Shown piece by piece: positions 48,876-56,842 of a stretch of DNA of 64,000 nucleotides; position 1 is the stretch's first letter; every line of letters starts with the position of its first letter. The translations under genes were made by a program, and so were the position numbers. The stretch is taken from NCBI GenBank assembly GCA_045577175.1, contig JAZNHT010000011.1, forward strand, positions 1-64,000, in the 5' to 3' direction. The stretch is from SIG701 sp045577175. GTDB lineage: Bacteria; Bacillota; Clostridia; Oscillospirales; CAG-272. Under the pieces are notes generated by a model that searched no databases, was not told the DNA's origin, and saw nothing but the letters and a program-made list of their open reading frames with translations.

Positions 48876-49525
48876 TTTGCTGTCTCCTTACTGTCAGTGA
48901 ACAAATTTTTGAGAAAGGGATTGTTTTGTTTTTCTTTTTCAAGTGTCGTAATCTCGCCGTGACCGGAGCAGACCGTGTAATCCCCGGGCATTTTTAAAAG
49001 TCTGCGAAGGGAGTCCTCAAGTGCCTGTGCGTCTCCGCTTGGCAGATCGGCGCGTCCGATACTGTTTTCAAACAAGGTGTCACCCGTGAAGAGGAAATTA
49101 TCCGCGACAAAGGTGACCGAGCCTTCCGTGTGTCCGGGTGTATGTCGCACAATGACGGTGTTCTCGCCGAGGCGGAACGTGTCGCCGCCCTTCAGCATTC
49201 CGTCTGCCTCGCGGTAGGTATCCCCCTCACCGAAAAACAGCGCGGAAGCATTTGCGAACGAATCCGTCAGCATATGCGCGTCCTTTCGGTGGATCATGAG
49301 CGGCGCGCCCGTTTTTTCGCGAAGCGTATCCGCCGCAAATATATGATCGAAATGACCGTGCGTCAGCCATATCTGCGTAAGCGTGAGCGATTCCTCCGCA
49401 AGCACGCGCACGATCTCCTCTGCATCCGCAGACGGATCGATAACAGCGGCTTCGCGGCTGATTTCGTCAAAGAGAATATAGCAGTTGGACGCGTGTCCGC
49501 TTGTCTGTATCTTCCGAAACTCCAC
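48872..49525 (-). CDS. metallo-beta-lactamase-fold hydrolase (glyoxalase II-like)
   Basis: 217 aa from a GTG at 49525, six bases after AAGGGG; the frame reaching 49597 crosses the promoter. THGHFDH (metal site 1), HTPGHTEGSV, FTGDTLF and CSGHGEIT supply the full set of zinc ligands. It resembles small GloB-like hydrolases of Firmicutes that act on thioesters. Heads the operon with gltX and glnS. Promoter: TGGACG, 17-base spacer, TATAAT near 49555-49583 on the minus strand. Confidence 0.85.
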   Translation of the reverse strand: MEFRKIQTSGHASNCYILFDEISREAAVIDPSADAEEIVRVLAEESLTLTQIWLTHGHFDHIFAADTLREKTGAPLMIHRKDAHMLTDSFANASALFFGEGDTYREADGMLKGGDTFRLGENTVIVRHTPGHTEGSVTFVADNFLFTGDTLFENSIGRADLPSGDAQALEDSLRRLLKMPGDYTVCSGHGEITTLEKEKQNNPFLKNLFTDSKETAK

Positions 49526-49656
49526 AATAAACCCCTTCACATCGGTTTTCTTATTATTATACCATATTGTGCCCTTTTCGTCCATAGGATTTTTCATGAA
49601 TTACCGATTTTTTTGCATCTTTTCTGCTGATTTTTACGTAAAGTACATTTACCATG

Positions 49657-49685
49657 TTGCAATCGGACGAAAAATGTGTTATACT
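49657..49685 (+). promoter_or_regulatory. promoter of the DivIVA-like gene
   Basis: TTGCAA (49657-49662), 17-base spacer, TATACT (49680-49685). Confidence 0.8.
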
Positions 49686-49733
49686 TAAGACAGATAATTC
49701 CGAAAAATCAAACGAACCGGAAGGGGCACCATC

Positions 49734-50513
49734 ATGAGTGATACGAAAAACGTCGCGTTCCGCTCTGCCATCGGCGGATACAACCGCGAGGACGTCAATC
49801 AGTATATTCTGAATATCAACCGTGAGCTTGAGGAAAAGGATTCCGCCGCGGCGGAGGCGGAAAAGAAAGCCGCGGAAGCCGCAGACCGCATCACGGCACT
49901 CACGGCCGATCTTGATGCGGCAAAGGCGGACAAGGAAGCCCTTGAGGGGAGCCGTTCTTCCCTTAGCGAGTCGGTCGATCAGCTGAAGGAGGAAAACGAT
50001 TCCCTGCGCGAAAAGCTCGCGGCGGCGGAGGCTGAAAAAGCACAGCTTGCCGCCCGTCTCAAGGAGATGGAATCCTCCGCGGAGGAAGAGGAAAAATCGC
50101 AGAAATACGACCGCATCAGCGCGCAGATCGGAGACATTATGATAAGCGCGAACACCTCGGCGGATGCGATTGTGGCGGCGGCAAACACCCATGCGGCAAA
50201 AATCCTCTCCGATACGGAGATTGAGGCGAACGCGATTCGCACGCGGCTGAACGCGAAAGCCACCGAAATGCTCGCACACATCAGCGGTGAGCTGCACACC
50301 TCGGCTGACAGCTGTGCATGTGAGCTGATTACCGCACTCACGGAAATGCGCGACAACACGGCACTCCTGATTCAGGATTTTGAAAAACGCAACCGCGAGC
50401 TGTCACACAAGGTGGAATATTATCAAGCGACTCTTACGGAGACAATCCGTTCGGCACTCAAGGAGCTCGATGAGAAAACCGTCGCCGGATCGCCCTCCTC
50501 TGACAGAAAATAA
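49734..50513 (+). CDS. DivIVA-domain protein
   Basis: 259 aa. VAFRSAIGGYNREDVNQYIL at the N-terminus is the DivIVA membrane-curvature motif. A long Ala/Glu coiled coil (30-130) and a second helical region (ISAQIGDIMISANTSADAIV, ATEMLAHISGELHTSADSC) follow. DivIVA proteins gather at curved membranes or division sites and recruit partners. Its ribosome site is GGAAGGGGCACC. An XRE-TPR gene follows after five bases and is probably co-transcribed. Confidence 0.82.
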   Translation: MSDTKNVAFRSAIGGYNREDVNQYILNINRELEEKDSAAAEAEKKAAEAADRITALTADLDAAKADKEALEGSRSSLSESVDQLKEENDSLREKLAAAEAEKAQLAARLKEMESSAEEEEKSQKYDRISAQIGDIMISANTSADAIVAAANTHAAKILSDTEIEANAIRTRLNAKATEMLAHISGELHTSADSCACELITALTEMRDNTALLIQDFEKRNRELSHKVEYYQATLTETIRSALKELDEKTVAGSPSSDRK

Positions 50514-50518
50514 TCGGC

Positions 50519-51415
50519 ATGAGCGAACAAAACAAACGTATCGGCGAGAGAATCCGTATGCTCCGACTGAGCAAGAACATCACGCAATCCGCCCTTGCGG
50601 GGGATTTCATAACGCGGAATATGCTCAGTCTGATCGAAAACGGTGCCGCTTCTCCCTCTCTTACGACGCTTACGGAGATCGCACGTCGGCTGGATGTTTC
50701 CGTCGGGTACTTTTTTGCAGACAGCGAGAAAGAGACCTCGCGCCTTTCCAAAATGGGATTGATCGATCATCTGCAAACGCTGTATCTCTCCGGTGAATAC
50801 GAAGCCTGTCTCGATGCGTGCGCGGCACTTCCCTCTCCCGACGATGAGATCGCGCTTCTTTCCCTGCGATGTTCTTTCTCACTGGCAAAAATTGCGTTCG
50901 ACAACTGTGCGCTTGCCAGTGCCGCGGCACATCTGGAACGTGCGGCTCAGTTTGCCGGCAGCTCCGTCTATGCAGATCCGACAATTCTCTCCACGATCCG
51001 CTATCTGCGCTTGCTGATTCAAGCTGCGGGTAAGGAAGAAATCCCGCTCTCCCTTGCCTCTGCTTCCGTGGATACTCCCACGCTGATCCCTGCCGAATTT
51101 CCCGTATACATCCGTGCGCTCCGTGCGTTGGATGAAGGCGACACAAAAACTGCGCGTTCTCTGTATGAAAGCGGCTTAATCCAATCGGTGGTTTATCTCC
51201 AATTTTTGCACGCATGGATGCTGATGGCAAACGGCGAAACGGAAAAAGCCTTTCCGCTTCTCAAAAAAGTGCTGCTTTCGGGCACACCCGGATTCTTCAC
51301 GCGGTATCACGTACTCACCGCGCTGGAATCCTGTGCACGGGTGGCAGGAGACTTCAAAACAGCGTATCAATACTCGGCGCAGAAGGTACGACTCCTTGAA
51401 AATTACGCAAAATAA
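50519..51415 (+). CDS. XRE regulator with TPR-like repeats
   Basis: 298 aa. The XRE domain is at 6-66 (RIGERIRMLRLSKNITQSAL, TLTEIARRLDVSVGYFFADS). Helical hairpins follow (LQTLYLSGEYEACLDACAAL, YIRALRALDEGDTKTARSLY, KAFPLLKKVLLSGTPGFFTR). Only distantly similar to the mobile-element regulator at 33024. Clustered with the DivIVA-like gene, suggesting a link to division or developmental control, which is inference. Confidence 0.8.
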   Translation: MSEQNKRIGERIRMLRLSKNITQSALAGDFITRNMLSLIENGAASPSLTTLTEIARRLDVSVGYFFADSEKETSRLSKMGLIDHLQTLYLSGEYEACLDACAALPSPDDEIALLSLRCSFSLAKIAFDNCALASAAAHLERAAQFAGSSVYADPTILSTIRYLRLLIQAAGKEEIPLSLASASVDTPTLIPAEFPVYIRALRALDEGDTKTARSLYESGLIQSVVYLQFLHAWMLMANGETEKAFPLLKKVLLSGTPGFFTRYHVLTALESCARVAGDFKTAYQYSAQKVRLLENYAK

Positions 51416-51450
51416 AGACATCCGACCGTACACAGGCGGATGTCTTTTCT
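51415..51450. terminator. bidirectional terminator between convergent genes
   Basis: AAGACATCCG / CGGATGTCTT stem followed by TTCTTT; its other side serves the xpaC-like gene. Confidence 0.85.
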
Positions 51451-51453
51451 TTA

Positions 51454-52599
51454 TTACGGCTTGAAAAAGTCCGTGTTCTCTTTCAGTCCGTCGCGTGCCA
51501 TCATCTGTTCAAGAACCTCGATGTCACTGGAGATGTCCACGTTTTCCGAGCCGTACAGAATATCCAGCTGGGTTTCAAACCCCTCTGCAAGCAATTCCAG
51601 TGTTTTTTCGATCTTTTCTTTCGTTTCGCGCATATTTTTCCCTGCCGCACCGACGCGCTCGATCCGACCGTAGGACTCAAGCAGCTTGAGCGTTGTGGGG
51701 AGGTAGTAATTCATGAATGTGCGGATCTGGTTCTTCTTTTCGGGGAAATCCGCGACAAACTCAAAAATATGACGGGTAGCACGTTCAATTCTGAGAATAC
51801 GGGCGGATACATACACGTCATCGATCGCATCATCCAGCTCGCGGATACGCTTCAGTGCCGCATCATAATCATCGACACCGACCGAATCTGCGGCTTCACC
51901 CTCAAGCGGTTCGGACTTCTGCGTGTTTGTCTCTTTGTAAAACGCGGCATTTCCGTCCGGCAGTGCCTCGGGAAACCGCATAAAGCACTGGTGCGACTCG
52001 TCAATATACGCACGCTCTCCGAACAAACCGTCATTAATCAGCGTTTGCAGATCTCGCTTCGCCGCGGAAAGGCGGCAGCACGCCGCATCCGCCAGCTTTT
52101 GCAGATGCACACTGTCCTTCGAACCGATAATTGCGAGAAAACGCGCACCGTTCTCCTCACGGCGGCGGTAAAATTCGGAAAGAAGCGCGCACAGAGCGAC
52201 CGCCGCGGTAAACAGCAGCACCCCGACGAGGTCTTGCCTGTCTATGCCTTCTTCAAAAACACCGACGCACAGAAAAAAATCCAGCACGCCCAACACGATA
52301 GCGGCAATACGGTAACCACGGTTGCGGCGCTTCTGCTTCTTGGGCTTTGTCTTTGGCGTTTCCCAATTCAGCGGCTCCGTGCGGGAGGGTTCCTTTACAG
52401 TATACGACCCATTGGAGGAGGCATCCGTCTCGATATTCAGAATTTTTGCCAGCCCGGGCAGATGCTTTCGAATCAGGCGCGCAATTTCGGTCGGAAACAG
52501 CTTGACAATCGCCAAAAGAACACCGACCGGCGGGGCGACACATAAAGCCACGATCACAACCCACCACGGAATATTCGATCCGAATCTGTTTCGGCGCAT
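51454..52599 (-). CDS. XpaC-like (5-bromo-4-chloroindolyl phosphate hydrolysis family) membrane protein
   Basis: 381 aa from ATG 52599 (MRRNRFGSNIPWWVVIVALC) with TAGGAGGCCGTAT upstream. Membrane helices lie near residues 11-34 and in IAAIVLGVLDFFLCVGV and LVGVLLFTAAVALCALL. The C-terminal part (FVADFPEKKNQIRTFMNYYL, PTTLKLLESYGRIE...TKEKIEKTLELLAEGFE) is the XpaC domain. In Firmicutes xpaC-like genes often accompany telA (toxic-anion resistance), which is not seen here. Biochemical role unclear despite the name. Confidence 0.8.
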   Translation of the reverse strand: MRRNRFGSNIPWWVVIVALCVAPPVGVLLAIVKLFPTEIARLIRKHLPGLAKILNIETDASSNGSYTVKEPSRTEPLNWETPKTKPKKQKRRNRGYRIAAIVLGVLDFFLCVGVFEEGIDRQDLVGVLLFTAAVALCALLSEFYRRREENGARFLAIIGSKDSVHLQKLADAACCRLSAAKRDLQTLINDGLFGERAYIDESHQCFMRFPEALPDGNAAFYKETNTQKSEPLEGEAADSVGVDDYDAALKRIRELDDAIDDVYVSARILRIERATRHIFEFVADFPEKKNQIRTFMNYYLPTTLKLLESYGRIERVGAAGKNMRETKEKIEKTLELLAEGFETQLDILYGSENVDISSDIEVLEQMMARDGLKENTDFFKP

Positions 52600-52615
52600 A
52601 TACGGCCTCCTAAGT

Positions 52616-53398
52616 TCAGTCTTGCAAAATATCTGTCTCACTCTGCGTGCAGACACGGTAAAGATACGCGTTCCCCTCTTTTCCGACGCGCTCAATTGCA
52701 CCGACGTCCATCAGAACGCGCATAACCGCGCTGACCGCCCTGCCTTTGTATTTCATCTCAGCGCAGAGCTGTTTTGCGGTAAACACCTCTCCTTCAACAA
52801 ACGGAAGAAGTGACGTAAAATCCGCCGCACAGCGGAAATCATAGATTTCGAACAAATCAACGGGCATTCGTTCATAGCGGGTAGAGCCGCGCTTGCGCGA
52901 TTTGCTCCGCCGCCCGTTAAGCATACGGTATTCGTCGATTTCCAGAAGAACCGCGCGCACCGTCAGATTCTCGTGCGTCAGAAAATCCCGAATAAAAATC
53001 ATCTCGGGCACGACATCAAAAATCTTGCCGTTTTTCGGAGAGCGGTTCTTCTTCCCGATCACAGCACTGTCGGGCTCGATCCACGAAATCCATTTCGTTT
53101 TGGCAATCGGAAACACAAGCGTGACCGGGCAAAGGGGCAAAAAAGCCTCCAGCTTTTCCTTGAGGGAAGCAAAGCCGGAGGTTTGAATCTCAATGATTCC
53201 GCTGCCGTCATAAATATCCGCAACAAATCCTTCCACCGGAACTTCCTGAAGCGCCACATCCGACTCGAAGTAATTCTTCAGCACCCGATGCAGTGTTTTT
53301 TCTTTATAGGTTCCGATATTGAAACGGGAATGGGCGTGCAGACTTGCTTCGTAGGCAAGCTGCAAAAAACTGGCACGCCGTATATCAACGTAAGACAT
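52616..53398 (-). CDS. hypothetical protein, possible PD-(D/E)XK-like nuclease fold with winged helix
   Basis: 260 aa. Residues 1-100 contain HRVLKNYFESD, VADIYDGSGIIEIQTSGFAS then LKEKLEAFLPLCPVTLVFPI; D...ExQ spaced on adjacent strands resembles the PD-(D/E)XK core. A basic segment (RRSKSRKRGSTRYERM) follows. The C-terminus (FTAKQLCAEMKYKGRAVSAV, LMDVGAIERVGKEGNAYLYR) looks like a winged helix. Conserved in Clostridia without known function. Between xpaC-like and blaI-like genes, three bases from the latter. Confidence 0.5.
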   Translation of the reverse strand: MSYVDIRRASFLQLAYEASLHAHSRFNIGTYKEKTLHRVLKNYFESDVALQEVPVEGFVADIYDGSGIIEIQTSGFASLKEKLEAFLPLCPVTLVFPIAKTKWISWIEPDSAVIGKKNRSPKNGKIFDVVPEMIFIRDFLTHENLTVRAVLLEIDEYRMLNGRRSKSRKRGSTRYERMPVDLFEIYDFRCAADFTSLLPFVEGEVFTAKQLCAEMKYKGRAVSAVMRVLMDVGAIERVGKEGNAYLYRVCTQSETDILQD

Positions 53399-53401
53399 AC
53401 A

Positions 53402-53833
53402 TCAATATTTCGTCTTAAGCCACTGCAAAAGCTCGTCAATATCGTCCTCTGACAGCTTATTTTCGCCATAAAGAGAATCCATCATACGGACAAACGAACC
53501 GCCGTGGTACTGATTCACAAACTGACGGGATGCAGTGCGTATGTACTCCGTCTGATCGGCAACGGGCGTGTAGTAACGCTCTTTGCCCTTCTTTTCGGAT
53601 GTAACATACCCGCGCTCCTCCAAACGGACGAGGAACGAAATGAGCGTCGGTGCCTTCCATCCGCGGACGCGTCCGACCATCTCCATGAGATACGCCGTAT
53701 TCACGGGAGGCTCACCCGCCCATACTGCCTGCATTACATCGAACTCGGCATCGGGAAGTTTTTTGGAATAATCAATCACTCGCTCGGTAGTTGGTGCCGA
53801 CACAGCGCCGGCTAAAATGGAATCGACAGTCAT
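53402..53833 (-). CDS. BlaI/MecI-family transcriptional repressor
   Basis: 143 aa. The winged helix shows LPDAEFDVMQAVWAGEPPVN, RGWKAPTLISFLVRLEERGY then VTSEKKGKERYYTPVADQTE, and the C-terminal dimerisation part LSEDDIDELLQWLKTKY. Such repressors usually pair with a BlaR1-type sensor protease, absent here. The nearest good ribosome site (GAGGAGG) lies some 30 bases before ATG 53833, so a later start (for example the GTG near 53779) is possible. Confidence 0.8.
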   Translation of the reverse strand: MTVDSILAGAVSAPTTERVIDYSKKLPDAEFDVMQAVWAGEPPVNTAYLMEMVGRVRGWKAPTLISFLVRLEERGYVTSEKKGKERYYTPVADQTEYIRTASRQFVNQYHGGSFVRMMDSLYGENKLSEDDIDELLQWLKTKY

Positions 53834-53937
53834 GCTGAAAACGCAGTCCGTATACCGACCGCAACCTCCTCAAAGTAATGCATTGTCCGAAAACGGTAAG
53901 TGCCGAAAATGATCCGTCCGAACAGGGGACATTAAAT

Positions 53938-53966
53938 ATTATACACTCGCCTAACTCATTTGTCAA
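53938..53966 (-). promoter_or_regulatory. promoter of the BlaI-like operon
   Basis: Minus strand: TTGACA (53966-53961), 17-base spacer, TATAAT (53943-53938), leaving a leader of about 100 bases. Confidence 0.88.
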
Positions 53967-54097
53967 CAGGAATTTTCAATAATTTCGTCAAAAATCCGTC
54001 TGTTTTTTATTTTCCGCAATCGTCTTTTTTCTTTTTTCGTAAAATCCGCCTCCGTTCGACCCCTTTTTTCTTTCTCCGTCAAAATTCGCCGCCGTCT

Positions 54098-54126
54098 CTT
54101 GACTTGCGTTTATTTTTGATTATAAT
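54098..54126 (+). promoter_or_regulatory. promoter of the ROK regulator gene
   Basis: TTGACT (54098-54103), 17-base spacer, TATAAT (54121-54126). Confidence 0.85.
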
Positions 54127-54157
54127 AATACATAGATATGAAAAACGGAGGCGCGAC

Positions 54158-55216
54158 ATGCAGAGTATCAATCTGAAAAGCATAAAACGTGAAAATGTCA
54201 AGGCGATATTCAACGCGATAGCTATCGCGGATACGGTCAGCCGTGCCGCTGTATCCGAAGCGACGGGGCTGAGTCTGATGACGGTTGGCAAGGTTGCGGA
54301 TGCCCTGCTCGATCTCGGCATCGTCAGACAGTCCAAGGTATCAAAAAACGCCGCAGGGCGGCGTACCGGCGTTCTCTCTCTGCATCCGGACTTCTGCTCG
54401 TTTGTGCTTGATTTCACAGCAACGCCGTTTACATTTGCAGTACTTACAGCCGATCTGAAGCTGTGCGAGGAAATTCCTTATTCGATAAACGGACTCTTCA
54501 CATTTGAGGAAAACGTTTCTCTCTTTCTGGAGGAAGCGGCGGCATATCTTGCCTCCCACCAAAAGAAAACATGTATGGGTATAGGTGTAGCCCTGCCCGC
54601 ACCGCTCGATCCTGCGAGCGACTGTGCGCGTGTGGATGCGAAATCACCGCTGTACGGACTCCCGATTGCGACAAAAGTACGGCAGGCGTTCCCCTCCCTC
54701 CCCGTTTATTTTGATGCGGCGGTGCACGCTGCCGCGCGCTCCAACGTGATGGATGTCCCCGGATATGACAAACAAGGAATCCTGTACTGTTTTGCTGCAG
54801 ACGGGTACATACACGGCGCAATTTTTCAAAACGGAAGCATTCTGCGGGGGGCACACGGTGCGGCAGGCAATTTCGGGGCGATGGCGCTTTCCCGCGGCCG
54901 CACGCTTGCCTCCGCAGTCCGCGCGGAAAATCCCGTCCGCGAAAACGCCTGCGAGATCGCCAAAATGCTGCACAACGTAATCCTCACGATGGATCCGGAT
55001 ACAATTGCACTGGAAAGCGAGCTGCCGAGCAGCACGAATGTGTTTATCGATCTCATCAAGGAAGAGCTTTGCTCACAGTACGGGTACACGGAAGGCACCC
55101 TGCCTTCCTTTGCGTACAGTCAATGCCCGTACCGGCATGCGTACCGCGGTCTTGCGCTCAAGATCCGCGAGGAATATCTGTATCGGGCAACCGTGGGCGA
55201 GGATTGCACACCGTAA
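54158..55216 (+). CDS. ROK-family transcriptional regulator
   Basis: 352 aa from ATG 54158 (MQSINLKSIKRENVKAIFNA) after ACGGAGGCGCGAC; the frame runs back to 53960 across the promoter. Residues 10-70 are a winged helix (SRAAVSEATGLSLMTVGKVA). The ROK domain follows (VLDFTATPFTFAVLTADLKL, GIGVALPAPLDPAS, GAHGAAGNFGAMAL). The Cys-rich zinc motif of classic ROK proteins (CxCGxxGC) and the kinase Asp are not visible, so this is a regulator and perhaps without a normal sugar site. Convergent with the NahK-like kinase gene, possibly a sugar-responsive pair. Confidence 0.78.
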   Translation: MQSINLKSIKRENVKAIFNAIAIADTVSRAAVSEATGLSLMTVGKVADALLDLGIVRQSKVSKNAAGRRTGVLSLHPDFCSFVLDFTATPFTFAVLTADLKLCEEIPYSINGLFTFEENVSLFLEEAAAYLASHQKKTCMGIGVALPAPLDPASDCARVDAKSPLYGLPIATKVRQAFPSLPVYFDAAVHAAARSNVMDVPGYDKQGILYCFAADGYIHGAIFQNGSILRGAHGAAGNFGAMALSRGRTLASAVRAENPVRENACEIAKMLHNVILTMDPDTIALESELPSSTNVFIDLIKEELCSQYGYTEGTLPSFAYSQCPYRHAYRGLALKIREEYLYRATVGEDCTP

Positions 55217-55244
55217 TTTATACGCCAACCGGCACGAAAACATG

Positions 55245-55276
55245 AAAAAAGGGAGACAGCCGTCTCCCTTTTGTTT
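55245..55276. terminator. bidirectional terminator
   Basis: AAAAGGGAGAC / GTCTCCCTTTT around AGCC, with A/T tails on both sides; ends the ROK and NahK-like genes. Confidence 0.9.
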
Positions 55277-55284
55277 TATTCGGT

Positions 55285-56376
55285 TCAGATGTACTTCTCG
55301 ACGATCGCCATGAGCTGATCGTACTTTGCCTCGCCGTCTGCAACGAGCTTGAACTGATTGCGTGCGCGCTCGATATTGTGCGTCGGGCGCGTGGTGCGGA
55401 AGTAAACGTCACCGTTGAGATAGTCCGCAAGGAAGCGGATGCCGATCTCAAACGTGATAACGCGTGCCGCCATCGGGAAAGCACGGATCTCGTCGGCACT
55501 GACGTTGCCCTTCAGCTCGCTGAGGAAGCCGTCCACGTACGCCTCAAACATTTCCGTATTGACATAGACCTTATCGAGATCGGTCTCGTCCTCCAAAGCG
55601 CTGGAAGCGCCGAAGCGGATCGCATCCCCGAAATCGAACAGGAGGCTTCCGGGCATAACGGTATCGAGATCGATGATGCAAAGGCCCTTGCCCGTCTTTT
55701 CATCAATCAGAATATTATTGAGCTTCGTATCGTTGTGGGTAACGCCCCATTTGAAGCGACCGTCCTCCACACCGTCCATGATGAACGAGCAGATATTCTC
55801 GCGCGCGAGCGCGAACTCGATCTCCGCCTGTGCATCCTTCACGCGGCCTGCCTTATCCTCCGCGATTGCCTTTTTGAGATCGGCAAAGCGGCTGACGGTG
55901 TTGTGGAAATTCGGAATGGTGATATGGAGCTGATCTGCCGGGAAATCGGCAAGACGGTTGAAAAAGCGACCGAACGCACTGCCTGCGGAGCGGAACATGC
56001 CGGCATCCTCGGCGAGATTGTATGTAACGACATCCTCGACCGTTCTGTAGGAGCGCCAGTACTCGCCCTCGGGGGAGAGATAGTACATCTTCCCGTCCGT
56101 GCAGGGGATCATCGTAAGCGTCTCACGGTCAACGTCACCGCCCTCCTCGGCGATCTTCTTCTTCAGAAAATCGCAGACGGCGACCATGTTCTCGACCACC
56201 CAGACAGGCTTCGGGAAAACGTTGGTGTTGATGCGCTGGAGCATATAGCGAATCTTCTTCTCACCCTCGCAAGTGACGAAGTAGGTACTGTTGATATGAC
56301 CGACGTGGCACGCCTCATAGGAGACGGGCGTACCCTCATACCGGAAATGGGAAGCAACCTCAAGAACAAAGTCCAT
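55285..56376 (-). CDS. NahK-like N-acetylhexosamine 1-kinase (APH-fold)
   Basis: 363 aa from ATG 56376 (MDFVLEVASHFRYEGTPVSY) after TTGGAGGATTTTG. The phosphotransferase core has GVTHNDTKLNNILID (HxDxxxxN catalytic loop) and CIIDLDTVMPGS (metal-binding DxD). The N-lobe pattern GHINSTYFVTCEGEKKIRYM then LQRINTNVF is close to Bifidobacterium NahK, which phosphorylates GlcNAc/GalNAc at C1 in use of mucin and milk sugars. Other genes of that pathway (lnpA, galT) are not in the window, so the substrate is inferred. Confidence 0.82.
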   Translation of the reverse strand: MDFVLEVASHFRYEGTPVSYEACHVGHINSTYFVTCEGEKKIRYMLQRINTNVFPKPVWVVENMVAVCDFLKKKIAEEGGDVDRETLTMIPCTDGKMYYLSPEGEYWRSYRTVEDVVTYNLAEDAGMFRSAGSAFGRFFNRLADFPADQLHITIPNFHNTVSRFADLKKAIAEDKAGRVKDAQAEIEFALARENICSFIMDGVEDGRFKWGVTHNDTKLNNILIDEKTGKGLCIIDLDTVMPGSLLFDFGDAIRFGASSALEDETDLDKVYVNTEMFEAYVDGFLSELKGNVSADEIRAFPMAARVITFEIGIRFLADYLNGDVYFRTTRPTHNIERARNQFKLVADGEAKYDQLMAIVEKYI

Positions 56377-56501
56377 TTTCAAAATCCTCCAAATCATAAA
56401 ATTTGCAATCGCTTGATTCCAAAGCGATTTATGTAATAAAAGTTTTGACTTTTGTAATATAAAGCAAAATCAACCGTTTTTCGAAAGTCCGCATAAGTGC
56501 A

Positions 56502-56532
56502 GGAAAAGGGAGAGAATACACTTCTCTCCCTT
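56502..56532 (-). terminator. terminator of rpsU
   Basis: AAGGGAGAGAA / TTCTCTCCCTT stem 14 bases after the stop, followed by TTTTCC on the minus strand. Confidence 0.85.
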
Positions 56533-56545
56533 AACAGGCAAATAC

Positions 56546-56722
56546 TTATTTATACTTGCGCTTTCTTGCAGCCTCGGACTTCTTCTTTCTCTTGACACTC
56601 GGCTTCTCGTAGCATTCTCTCTTGCGAAGCTCGGCCTGAATGCCGGATCTCTGACACTGACGCTTGAATCTACGAAGCGCACTGTCAAGCGATTCATTTT
56701 CCTTAACTCTGATCTCTGCCAT
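56546..56722 (-). CDS. rpsU: 30S ribosomal protein S21
   Basis: 58 aa, encoded between 56722 and 56546 with GGGAGGGATATGG upstream. The sequence MAEIRVKENESLDSALRRFK then RQCQRSGIQAELRKRECYEK is a textbook bS21, with the basic tail VKRKKKSEAARKRKYK. It binds near the anti-Shine-Dalgarno end of 16S rRNA and helps initiation. Own terminator; follows leuS on the same strand after about 120 bases. Confidence 0.96.
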   Translation of the reverse strand: MAEIRVKENESLDSALRRFKRQCQRSGIQAELRKRECYEKPSVKRKKKSEAARKRKYK

Positions 56723-56842
56723 CCATATCCCTCCCTTCGCTCAAGGCAAACAAAGATAAATCAATATCTCTTGAATATTATACCCGATTCGTACCCGGTT
56801 GTCAATAGAAACTTTTCAAATTCTCCGAAATTTCTCAGAAAA